This document shows, piece by piece, positions 16,783 to 24,200 of a stretch of 64,000 bases of DNA. The position numbers and the translations under genes are program-made. The notes below the pieces were generated by a model that did no database searches, was not told the DNA's origin, and saw only the letters and a program-made list of their open reading frames with translations. This DNA comes from an uncultured Lachnospiraceae bacterium (GTDB lineage Bacteria; Bacillota; Clostridia; Lachnospirales; Lachnospiraceae), in NCBI GenBank assembly GCA_910586315.1, contig CAJUIP010000014.1, forward strand, positions 1 to 64,000. Reading direction: 5' to 3'. Each line of letters begins with the position of its first letter. Position 1 is the stretch's first letter.

Positions 16783-17451
16783 ATGAACGAAAAAGAATTA
16801 ATGAAGCAATGGAAAAAAGACAGTATACGGATTGGTTCTCCCACGAATATCCTTGCCGCCCTTACTGCATTTCTGCCGGTAATCTGGCTTTGCACTACGT
16901 ATCATTGCTGGCCGCCGGTGAGCACGATTCTTACCGCATGGGGCATGGTTGCGGCGTCTTTTGGCGCATTCTACTTTGTGGAGCCCATTTCCTATTATGC
17001 GGCTCTTGGCATGACCGGCACATATTTAGGCTTTTTATCCGGTAATATCGGAAACATGAGAGTGCCCTGCGCGGCGCTGGCTTTGGATGTGACAAAATCA
17101 GAGACCGGAACCATCCAGGCGGAAGTTGTTTCTACTATGGCAATCTGCGGTTCCATTGTGACAAACCTGATTGGCACCACTTCCGCAGTGATTATCGGCG
17201 GTGCCGTTCTGGCAATGCTTCCGGAGTTTCTTGTGGCAGGTCTAACCAAATATGCAAGCTCGGCGATTTTCGGGGCAACTTTTGGAAACTTTGCCATTAA
17301 ATATCCGAAAATCGCAGTATTTGCTCTTCTGATTCCTGTGGTTCTTAAGATGTTTACGGGGCTTCCGGCGGCGGCCGTTATTGTCTGTACCGTATTCGGA
17401 ACTCTGTTGATTGCAAGGGTATTTTATCAGAAAGGTATGTTGGCATCATAG
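16783..17451 (+). CDS. Polytopic membrane protein, partner of DUF5058 protein
   Basis: 222 residues with about five or six membrane spans, very rich in Ala, Gly and Ile. A conserved-looking loop is SGNIGNMRVPCAALALDV, placed like a substrate-binding re-entrant loop, followed by DVTKSETGTIQAEVVST. AGGAGG lies 7 bases upstream. It follows the DUF5058 gene by 20 bases and both are short for a whole secondary transporter, so they may be two halves of one. I do not recognise a named family. Confidence 0.75.
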   Translation: MNEKELMKQWKKDSIRIGSPTNILAALTAFLPVIWLCTTYHCWPPVSTILTAWGMVAASFGAFYFVEPISYYAALGMTGTYLGFLSGNIGNMRVPCAALALDVTKSETGTIQAEVVSTMAICGSIVTNLIGTTSAVIIGGAVLAMLPEFLVAGLTKYASSAIFGATFGNFAIKYPKIAVFALLIPVVLKMFTGLPAAAVIVCTVFGTLLIARVFYQKGMLAS

Positions 17452-17467
17452 AAAGAGAGGTTATTGT

Positions 17468-18649
17468 ATGTGGGAAAAATGTAAAGAGTTACAGAAGGAA
17501 TTAGTTGCTATGAGGCGGGAGCTTCATAAAATTCCGGAAGTTGGAGGAAATCTTCCGAAGACGAAGGCTTATGTGATGGCCCGACTTACAGAAATGGGGA
17601 TTCCTTTCACGGAGAATAAAAGCGACAGCGGCCTGATTGCGGAGATTAAGGGGGGAAAGCCCGGAAAGACCATAGCACTCCGTGCGGATATGGATGCTCT
17701 TCCTATTTTAGAGGCCAATGATGTGGACTATATTTCTACCCATGAGGGCTGTATGCACGGCTGCGGCCATGATACCCATATGACTATGCTGCTGGGAGCC
17801 GCGAAGATTTTGAATGAAAATAAGGCCCGGATTCCGGGAAATGTCCGCCTTCTGTTCCAGACAGACGAAGAGGGCTCCAGAGGAGCGGAGCGCACGATTA
17901 AAGAAGGCGGCTTAGAGGGCGTGGACGCGATTTTCGGAACCCATATCGGAACCATTCTTTCCAAGGGAATTAAAGCCGGAACCGTCATCTGTACGCCTGG
18001 ATGCTGTATGGCTTCCTTCGATAAATTTGTCATTAAGGTAAAGGGAAACGGCTGCCATGGCTCGACGCCGGAAAAGGGTGTTGACCCCATAAGTATCGCT
18101 TCCCATATTGTAATCAATCTTCAGGAAATCATCGCCAGAGAGATTTCAGCCGTGAAACCGTCAGTTCTTACCATTGGCCATATGGAAGCCGGATTCGCCT
18201 ATAATGTAATTCCGTCGGAGGCTCTGATCGAAGGCACCATCCGTGCCGTGGAAGAAGATGTCCGTCAGGAGCTGGCCAAGAGAATCGGCGAGATTGCCGA
18301 GGCAACGGCCAAAGCGTTCCGCGGTGAAGTGGAGTATGAGATGATCTGGGGTGCGCCGCCGGTTATCAACAATCCGGATATGGCGAAGCTGGCCTGTGAA
18401 TGCGCGGCCGAGATTGTCGGAAAAGATATGGTTATTGACCATGTGGACGCTCCCAATATGGGCGGTGAGGATTTTGCGTATTATGTGAACCAGGTTCCCG
18501 GCGCTTTTATGTTCTTAAGCTCCTCCAACCCGGAAAAACATACGGACGTTCCCCATCACAATCCAAAATTCAATGTGGATGAGGATGTGTTTTGGATTGG
18601 GTCCGCCGTGTTCGTAAAGATTGTTGAGAAATTCCTGGGAATGGAATAG
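17468..18649 (+). CDS. M20 family amidohydrolase/metallopeptidase
   Basis: 393 residues from ATG 17468 (AGAGAGG upstream). M20D type, as in aminoacylase, IAA-amino-acid hydrolase and HipO. Seen: RRELHKIPEVGGNLPKT, ALRADMDALPI, the metal ligand block GCMHGCGHDTHM (Cys and His), LFQTDEEGSRGA with the catalytic Glu, the dimerisation domain from about residue 185, and the closing GGEDFAYY ligand block. It probably releases an amino acid from an N-acyl or amide-linked compound in the cytosol. Third gene of the DUF5058 operon. Confidence 0.9.
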   Translation: MWEKCKELQKELVAMRRELHKIPEVGGNLPKTKAYVMARLTEMGIPFTENKSDSGLIAEIKGGKPGKTIALRADMDALPILEANDVDYISTHEGCMHGCGHDTHMTMLLGAAKILNENKARIPGNVRLLFQTDEEGSRGAERTIKEGGLEGVDAIFGTHIGTILSKGIKAGTVICTPGCCMASFDKFVIKVKGNGCHGSTPEKGVDPISIASHIVINLQEIIAREISAVKPSVLTIGHMEAGFAYNVIPSEALIEGTIRAVEEDVRQELAKRIGEIAEATAKAFRGEVEYEMIWGAPPVINNPDMAKLACECAAEIVGKDMVIDHVDAPNMGGEDFAYYVNQVPGAFMFLSSSNPEKHTDVPHHNPKFNVDEDVFWIGSAVFVKIVEKFLGME

Positions 18650-18665
18650 AAGAGAGGGGTTGCAT

Positions 18666-18953
18666 ATGTCACCATTGCTGCTTTTCGGCGCTTACGGAGT
18701 CCTTGTTTTCCTTGCCATGTATTTGTTTATCTATATTCCAAATAAGAAGAAACAAAAGAAAGTCAGGGAGTTCCATGATTCCATTGTTCCAGGTGATGTC
18801 GTTATCACCATCGGAGGAATCGTAGGCACTGTTTTGAGACGGGACGGGGAATACGTGACGCTTTTGGTGGATGAAAAGAAGGAAGTAACCATACAGGTGG
18901 TTCTTTACGCCATCGGCCAGATGAAAGAAAAGAAGGCCCTGACGGTTTCGTAG
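18666..18953 (+). CDS. yajC: YajC-like Sec translocase accessory protein
   Basis: 95 residues from ATG 18666 (AGAGGGG upstream). One N-terminal span (LLLFGAYGVLVFLAMYLFIY), then a basic stretch NKKKQKKVREFHDSI and the YajC core VPGDVVITIGGIVGTVLRRDGEYVTL. YajC associates with SecDF-YidC in the inner membrane. Its position as last gene of an amidohydrolase operon is unusual, since yajC normally sits by tgt or secD. A second yajC elsewhere is likely but cannot be seen. Confidence 0.85.
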   Translation: MSPLLLFGAYGVLVFLAMYLFIYIPNKKKQKKVREFHDSIVPGDVVITIGGIVGTVLRRDGEYVTLLVDEKKEVTIQVVLYAIGQMKEKKALTVS

Positions 18954-18961
18954 GCCTTGTA

Positions 18962-18998
18962 CAGAGCCCGCCTCCCCAAAAACGGAGGCAGGCTCTGC
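18962..18998 (+). terminator. Strong hairpin after yajC
   Basis: CAGAGCCCGCCTCC, A-rich loop, GGAGGCAGGCTCTG; stem of about 14 pairs with one mismatch. No T-run follows, but a second palindrome (19013-19109) comes next; together they likely end the operon. Confidence 0.55.
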
Positions 18999-19012
18999 GT
19001 TGACTGTAAAAG

Positions 19013-19109
19013 CGACTGTTGCAAAATAGAAAAGTTCACCAAAATATAGTGTACTGTTCTCAAACAGAATCCTCTGTCTTGTATGAAAAACTCATTTTGC
19101 GACAGCCCC
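19013..19109 (+). repeat. GGGGCTGTTGCAAAAT palindromic repeat, copy 1
   Basis: Left end CTGTTGCAAAATAGAAAAG, right end CTCATTTTGCGACAGCCCC, with ATATAGTGTACTGTTC inside. About 85 per cent similar by eye to 42170-42267 and, in reverse orientation, to 37477-37575. Confidence 0.8.
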
Positions 19110-19170
19110 CGCCTGCGGCGGGGCGCGACAGTGACATCTTCCTTTGAAATTAAGAAAGGAGCTTTTCGCG

Positions 19171-19539
19171 ATGGATATGAAAGAAAAAACCGGCCTGGTA
19201 TTTCCTTATAATGTGGTGGTGATGATGCTGTTTTATGGCTGCCCGCTATTTATGAGTGATACGGGAACTGCCGTACTGTTTCTGATGGTTGTGATTCCGG
19301 TGGGCGTGTTTTTCTGCGGTTTTGCCTGCGGACAGAAAAACGGGTTTCAGTTTCTATTTGTGGCGATTTCTCTGGCAAGCTTTGTGCCTCAGTATTGGGT
19401 CCTGCTCCATGACTGGGAGGCCTGGTGTGTTTATGCCGCCATGTATACAGGTTTTGCCCTGGCAGGGCTCTGCACCGGATGGGCGGTGTCAAAAGCAGTG
19501 AATAAAGTGATTAAGCGGCGGGAGGAGAAACATGAGTAA
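19171..19539 (+). CDS. Small integral membrane protein
   Basis: 122 residues from ATG 19171 (AAAGGAG upstream). Four predicted spans (about residues 12-28, 33-52, 58-77 and 84-108), basic C-terminus KRREEKHE. No family recognised. Overlaps the next small ORF by 8 bases, so the two are co-translated. Confidence 0.6.
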   Translation: MDMKEKTGLVFPYNVVVMMLFYGCPLFMSDTGTAVLFLMVVIPVGVFFCGFACGQKNGFQFLFVAISLASFVPQYWVLLHDWEAWCVYAAMYTGFALAGLCTGWAVSKAVNKVIKRREEKHE

Positions 19540-19672
19540 GGAACAGAAGCGGCTGGCGGCCATTATCCTCTGTATTATGGGAATTGTGGGGAGCCTTATG
19601 GCTGTGAAGGATCACAGCGTGCAGAGTACAGGGGGCACAGTTCACTTGACGGTCAGTCACTTTGCGGATTGA
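19532..19672 (+). CDS. Small single-span protein, 46 residues
   Basis: GGAGGAG lies 6 bases before ATG 19532, inside the end of the previous gene. One hydrophobic span (AAIILCIMGIVGSLMAV) after a charged start MSKEQKRL, then a polar tail. The last 12 codons lie in a hairpin (19638-19689), so the C-terminus may have been set by repeat insertion. Confidence 0.45.
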   Translation: MSKEQKRLAAIILCIMGIVGSLMAVKDHSVQSTGGTVHLTVSHFAD

Positions 19673-19689
19673 CCGGAGAGTGAACTGTT
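19638..19689 (+). repeat. Palindrome with GTTCACT..AGTGAACTGTTAC ends
   Basis: Arms AGTTCACT and AGTGAACT, inner arms GGTCA and TGACC. The ends resemble the GTTAC..CGTGAA family but the GCATCTTCTTG core is absent. The rest of 19690-19917 holds no gene. Confidence 0.5.
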
Positions 19690-19917
19690 ACATTATAATG
19701 CGATTAACACGTGCTGCAGTTGCACAGAAATAAAAACTGTGATATGATATTTTTCACCAGACATGGTGTTATATGGGAAGCTATCGCCATGGAAACAAAT
19801 CATTGATCTGTCCTTTCACTCTAAGGAAATTCATAAAATCTGTCCTTTCAGCCTGAAATCGGGCATTATATCCACTTTTTAACTAATTTATAACAGAAAT
19901 ATAGATACAGGAAGCTA

Positions 19918-19946
19918 TTGTCTGGGGAAGTAGAATAAATTATAAT
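19918..19946 (+). promoter_or_regulatory. Promoter of the Rpn-like nuclease gene
   Basis: TTGTCT at 19918-19923, 17-base spacer, TATAAT at 19941-19946. A second possible promoter is TTGCAC (19720-19725), 17 bases, TATGAT (19743-19748). Confidence 0.65.
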
Positions 19947-19985
19947 GGAGGTAGGTTCTCATATGACTTCTGGAAAGGAGAATAT

Positions 19986-20894
19986 ATGGGAAACAGGGGA
20001 CGCACAGCAAAGCAGCCGCTGGAAGACCGGGCATTAAAGGCAGCGGCACAGTTTATGGGGCAGGAGCTCCTTCCTTTTCTTGGGATTGAAGGCACCATGA
20101 AGCGTATTGCGCCCACAGAGCAGGTGCACATGGAAATCAGGGATCTGATGGAAGATTTCAATTTTGAAATGGAAGATGGTACCTGGAAACATCTGGAGTT
20201 TGAAAGCGACCGTATTACAAAAGAAGATTTACGCCGGTTCCGGGCCTACGAGGCGGTACTCAGTTACCAGTATAAGGTGGAGGTGTCCACCTATGTGATA
20301 TGCAGTTTTGGGGTTCCCACCGTACGGTGTGAACTCAGGGAGGGGTTCAATTTGTACCGTGTGCAGGTGATCAGAATGAAGGAGAAGGATGTGGGGCCTA
20401 TGATTGAGGAATGCGAGAAAAAGCAGAAGGAAGAACGGCTCTGCAGGGAAGATCTGATAAAATTGCTTCTGGTGCCGCTGATGGGAGGTGAAATGTCCCA
20501 GCCGGAAAGAATCCAGAGATGTCTGAATATGGTGAAAAAAGAGAAGGAATCCCTGGGACGGGAAGACATGGCGCGGATGCAGGCGGTTCTGTATGCACTG
20601 GCAATGAAATTTCTGACGCCGGAAGAATTGATGGAGGTAAAGGAGGGAATAAAAATGACGATATTGGGAGAAATGATAAGACAGGATGGAATTGAGGAAG
20701 GAATGGAAAAAGGGATAGAAAAGGGAATGGAAAAAGGAGTAGAAAAGGGAATACAGGCGCTGGTAGAATCCTGCCGGGAGTTTGGTGTGCCTTCCAGTGA
20801 AATTATCTTAAAACTGATCGAAAAATTCGAGATGACAAAAGAGGAAGCAGAGGAACGATACAGGAAATATTGCAGTAGTTCAAATACTCCCTGA
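19986..20894 (+). CDS. Rpn/PD-(D/E)XK nuclease family protein
   Basis: 302 residues, GAAAGGAG upstream of ATG. Resembles the Rpn (recombination-promoting nuclease, PF04754-like) group often labelled putative transposase. The likely nuclease core is DFNFEMEDGTWKHLEFES, with Asp then a beta-strand ending Glu-x-Glu, and SYQYKVEVSTYVI after it. The C-terminal part has a tandem run of GMEKGIEKG units (DNA 20693-20755), a feature of this family. In E. coli RpnA cuts DNA and promotes RecA-independent recombination. Monocistronic. Exact catalytic residues are not certain. Confidence 0.65.
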   Translation: MGNRGRTAKQPLEDRALKAAAQFMGQELLPFLGIEGTMKRIAPTEQVHMEIRDLMEDFNFEMEDGTWKHLEFESDRITKEDLRRFRAYEAVLSYQYKVEVSTYVICSFGVPTVRCELREGFNLYRVQVIRMKEKDVGPMIEECEKKQKEERLCREDLIKLLLVPLMGGEMSQPERIQRCLNMVKKEKESLGREDMARMQAVLYALAMKFLTPEELMEVKEGIKMTILGEMIRQDGIEEGMEKGIEKGMEKGVEKGIQALVESCREFGVPSSEIILKLIEKFEMTKEEAEERYRKYCSSSNTP

Positions 20895-20972
20895 ACGATT
20901 GTGAACGGTTCATAACAGTTCGTCCCTGCATCTTCCTGCACGCATATCACAAACAAGAAATGCGTGGAATGC

Positions 20973-21001
20973 TTGACAGAAATGGGGAATTGTGATAAAT
21001 T
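20973..21001 (+). promoter_or_regulatory. Promoter of the T-box-leuS transcript
   Basis: TTGACA at 20973-20978, 17-base spacer, TAAATT at 20996-21001 as the best -10. Confidence 0.5.
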
Positions 21002-21011
21002 ATGAGTCAGT

Positions 21012-21275
21012 TCAAATACGATGACGAGGAATAGTAGGAAGCAGAAACAGATTCAGAGAACTGCCGGATGGTGCAAGGCAGCTTTGCAAAGCTTTTGAAC
21101 TCGCCTCTGAGTAGCATGCTGAAGAAATTTGCACGGATTTTTGTGTAGGCAGTGCCGGTTCCCACCGTTACGAGGGAAATGAGAGCATACGGAATATGCC
21201 GTATGAAATAGAGTGGTACCGCGTGAGAGGAAGCCCCCACGTCTCTATGAAAGATAGAGACCGGGGCTTTTGTGA
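21012..21275 (+). promoter_or_regulatory. T-box riboswitch (tRNA-Leu sensing) before leuS
   Basis: Class I transcriptional T-box. Order seen: GATGACGAGGAATAGTAGG (Stem I base and AGTA bulge), the distal Stem I loop with CTGCCGGATGGTGCAAGGCAG, a specifier region GAA-CTC-GCCTCTGAGTAGC in which CTC (Leu) is the likely specifier codon, then the T-box sequence GAGTGGTACCGCG near 21210. The terminator stem AGCCCC..GGGGCT with TTTT is at about 21232-21273. Uncharged tRNA-Leu would favour the antiterminator and raise leuS expression. Confidence 0.9.
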
Positions 21276-21319
21276 TTACGAAGTATCCAGCAAAACGAGC
21301 CAGTGACGCGTTTTGTCGG

Positions 21320-21412
21320 ATTTACGCGATCAACGAGCCAAAGTCCATGCTTGCACGAGACCTTGGCGACTGCCGCGATAACTTGAGAAACTCGCAAAGC
21401 GTGTTTCTCATA
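21320..21412 (+). repeat. CGAGACCTTGGCGACTGCC repeat, copy 1, inside leuS leader
   Basis: Begins TTTACGCGATCAACGAGCCA, continues GCACGAGACCTTGGCGACTG and ends with the hairpin GAGAAACTCGCAAAGCGTGTTTCTC. Nearly identical in reverse orientation to 55520-55611; a diverged relative is at 27269-27330. It separates the T-box terminator from the leuS ribosome site. Confidence 0.8.
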
Positions 21413-21455
21413 GTTGATACAGAGCGGTTATACAACGAAATGGAGGAGAAACGTC

Positions 21456-23867
21456 ATGGCGCAATATAATCATACTGCCATTGAAAAAAAGTGGCGTGCA
21501 AATTGGAAAGAAAACCCGATCAACGTCAATGATGGAAAAAAAGAAAAATATTATTGTCTGGATATGTTTCCGTATCCGTCCGGAAGCGGTCTGCATGTGG
21601 GTCACTGGAGAGGCTATGTAATTTCTGATGTGTGGAGCCGTTACCAGCTTTTAAAAGGAAAATATGTGATTCATCCTATGGGATGGGATGCCTTCGGTCT
21701 TCCGGCTGAGAACTATGCCATCAAAATGGGCGTTCATCCGGCAAAATCCACGGCTGAAAACGTGGAAAATATTAAGCGGCAGATCGGTGAAATCGCAGCC
21801 ATTTATGACTGGGATATGGAAGTGAATACCACGGATCCTGGCTTTTATAAATGGACCCAGTGGATTTTTGTTCAGATGTTTAAAAAAGGCCTGGCCTATG
21901 AAAAGGAGTTTCCCATCAACTGGTGTCCGTCCTGTAAAACAGGCCTTGCCAATGAGGAAGTAGTAAACGGCTGCTGCGAGCGCTGCGGAACCACGGTTAC
22001 CAAGAAGAATCTGCGCCAGTGGATGTTAAAGATTACCGCGTATGCAGACCGTCTATTAAACGATCTGGATAAGCTTGACTGGCCGGAAAAGGTAAAGAAG
22101 ATGCAGACCGACTGGATTGGAAAATCCTACGGCGCTGAGGTGGATTTCCCGGTGGAAGGCCGCGAGGAGAAGATCACCGTTTACACCACAAGGCCGGATA
22201 CGCTCCACGGCGCCACCTTCATGGTACTGGCTCCGGAGCATAAGATGGCAAAAGGCCTGGCTACAGAAGAAACGAAGGAGGCCGTTGAAAAGTATATTTT
22301 TGACGCTTCCATGAAGTCTAACGTGGACCGTCTCCAGGATAAGGAAAAGACCGGCGTCTTCACAGGAACCTACGCCATTAACCCGCTGAATGGAAAGAAG
22401 GTTCCCATCTGGCTGTCCGATTATGTACTGGCTGATTACGGTACGGGGGCCATTATGTGCGTTCCGGCACATGACGACCGTGACTTTGAGTTCGCAAAGA
22501 AATTTAATATTCCGATTATTCAGGTTATCGCAAAGGACGGACAGGAAATTGAAACTATGACAGAGGCCTATACTGAGGCAAACGGAATCATGATCAATTC
22601 CGGCGACTGGAACGGAATGGAGTCCGCTGTGTTAAAAAAAGAAGCGCCCGTCATGATTGAAAAAATGGGAATTGGTAAGAAGACTGTTAATTACAAACTC
22701 CGCGACTGGGTATTCTCCCGTCAGCGTTACTGGGGCGAGCCGATTCCGATTATCCACTGCCCCAAGTGCGGAAATGTTCCGGTGCCGGAGGACCAGCTTC
22801 CCCTTACATTACCGGAGGTTGAGAGTTACCAGCCCACAGGGACAGGAGAATCCCCGTTGGCTGCCATTGACTGGTGGGTAAACACGACCTGTCCATGCTG
22901 CGGAGGCCCCGCAAAGAGAGAGACTAACACCATGCCTCAGTGGGCAGGCTCTTCCTGGTATTTCCTGCGCTATGTGGATAATAAGAATGACAAAGAGCTG
23001 GTTTCCAGAGAGAAGGCGGACAAATACCTGCCCGTGGATATGTATATCGGCGGTGTGGAGCATGCCGTTCTGCATCTTTTGTATTCCAGATTCTACACCA
23101 AGTTCCTCCACGACATCGGAGTCGTAGATTTTGACGAGCCTTTTACAAAGCTTTTTAACCAGGGAATGATTACCGGAAAGAACGGCATCAAGATGAGTAA
23201 GTCCAAAGGAAATGTGGTTTCTCCGGATGATCTGGTAAGAGACTACGGCTGCGATTCCCTGAGAATGTATGAACTGTTCGTGGGGCCGCCGGAGCTGGAT
23301 GCCGAGTGGGACGACCGTGGAATTGAGGGAGTTTCCAGATTTTTAAATCGTTTCTATAATCTAGTCATGGACAGTAAGGACAAAGATGTGAAGGAAACGA
23401 AGGAGATGGTGAAGCTGCGCCATAAGCTGGTATATGATATCGAAACCAGATTTAACCAGTTCAGCTTGAATACCGTCGTTTCCGGTTTTATGGAGTATAA
23501 CAACAAGTTCATGGAGCTGGCAAAGAAAGAGGGCGGAATCGACAAAGAGACGTTAAAGACCTTTGTTATCCTTCTGGCTCCCTTTGCTCCCCATCTTGGC
23601 GAGGAACTGTGGAGGGAGCTTGGCGGTACCGACAGCGTGTTCCATGCATCCTGGCCGGAGTGCGATACGGAGGCCATGAAGGACGATGAAATCGAGATCG
23701 CCGTACAGATAAATGGTAAGACGAAAGGCGTGATCACCGTTCCCGCTGATATCTCCAAAGAGGAGGCCATCGCTGCAGGAAAAGAGGCCGTAAAGAGCAA
23801 AATTACAGGCGCCATTGTTAAAGAAATTTATGTTCCAAAGAAAATTGTGAATATTGTAGCAAAATAA
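21456..23867 (+). CDS. leuS: Leucyl-tRNA synthetase
   Basis: 803 residues from ATG 21456, chosen because GGAGGAG lies 7 bases upstream; an upstream in-frame start at 21414 lies in the repeat. Charges tRNA-Leu; class Ia, cytosolic. HIGH-type motif as HVGH after DMFPYPSGSGL, zinc-binding cysteines NWCPSCKTGLANEEV and CCERCG, CP1 editing domain with TTRPDTLHGATF and DDRDFEF, and KMSKSKGNVV near residue 580. Controlled by the T-box above. Confidence 0.97.
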   Translation: MAQYNHTAIEKKWRANWKENPINVNDGKKEKYYCLDMFPYPSGSGLHVGHWRGYVISDVWSRYQLLKGKYVIHPMGWDAFGLPAENYAIKMGVHPAKSTAENVENIKRQIGEIAAIYDWDMEVNTTDPGFYKWTQWIFVQMFKKGLAYEKEFPINWCPSCKTGLANEEVVNGCCERCGTTVTKKNLRQWMLKITAYADRLLNDLDKLDWPEKVKKMQTDWIGKSYGAEVDFPVEGREEKITVYTTRPDTLHGATFMVLAPEHKMAKGLATEETKEAVEKYIFDASMKSNVDRLQDKEKTGVFTGTYAINPLNGKKVPIWLSDYVLADYGTGAIMCVPAHDDRDFEFAKKFNIPIIQVIAKDGQEIETMTEAYTEANGIMINSGDWNGMESAVLKKEAPVMIEKMGIGKKTVNYKLRDWVFSRQRYWGEPIPIIHCPKCGNVPVPEDQLPLTLPEVESYQPTGTGESPLAAIDWWVNTTCPCCGGPAKRETNTMPQWAGSSWYFLRYVDNKNDKELVSREKADKYLPVDMYIGGVEHAVLHLLYSRFYTKFLHDIGVVDFDEPFTKLFNQGMITGKNGIKMSKSKGNVVSPDDLVRDYGCDSLRMYELFVGPPELDAEWDDRGIEGVSRFLNRFYNLVMDSKDKDVKETKEMVKLRHKLVYDIETRFNQFSLNTVVSGFMEYNNKFMELAKKEGGIDKETLKTFVILLAPFAPHLGEELWRELGGTDSVFHASWPECDTEAMKDDEIEIAVQINGKTKGVITVPADISKEEAIAAGKEAVKSKITGAIVKEIYVPKKIVNIVAK

Positions 23868-23876
23868 AAGGGAAAG

Positions 23877-23921
23877 AACCGCAGGCATTCCACGAAAGGG
23901 TGGGGCCTGCGGTTGTTGTTG
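23877..23921 (+). terminator. Terminator after leuS
   Basis: AACCGCAGGC..GCCTGCGGTT stem with an inner CCAC/GTGG stem, followed by GTTGTTGTT. Confidence 0.75.
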
Positions 23922-24022
23922 TTCCCTGCCCGGTTAATCACTCCGTTTATTGACCGGGAGCCAGTATCATAATGGGGCCAAAGCATATGCGCCTTTGCCA
24001 CAGACAATCTTAAATGGGAATA

Positions 24023-24080
24023 TGCATCTTCTTGTCCGCTAAAAGCGGGCAAGAAGATGCCCCCTCCCGTGAATAGTAAC
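24023..24080. repeat. GTTAC..CGTGAA repeat, right part
   Basis: Central hairpin GCATCTTCTTGTCCGCT / AGCGGGCAAGAAGATGC and right end CCCGTGAATAGTAAC. Rest of the 333-base gap 23868-24200 holds the leuS terminator and the next promoter, no gene. Confidence 0.75.
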
Positions 24081-24120
24081 ACGTCGTGGGCGGGAATCTC
24101 CGTGCGGAGAAAGAAAAAGG

Positions 24121-24150
24121 TGGACATTTGAGGGCAGATACGTTTATAAT
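24121..24150 (+). promoter_or_regulatory. Promoter of the S9 peptidase gene
   Basis: TGGACA at 24121-24126, 18-base spacer, TATAAT at 24145-24150. Confidence 0.6.
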
Positions 24151-24200
24151 AGTTATAGGAAATTTATAGTATCTAAATTAAGTATTAGGGGGTATTTTTT

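Noticed and set aside
21414..21455. 14-residue N-terminal extension of LeuRS
   Set aside because: It lies before the GGAGGAG site and LeuRS proteins begin near the chosen ATG.
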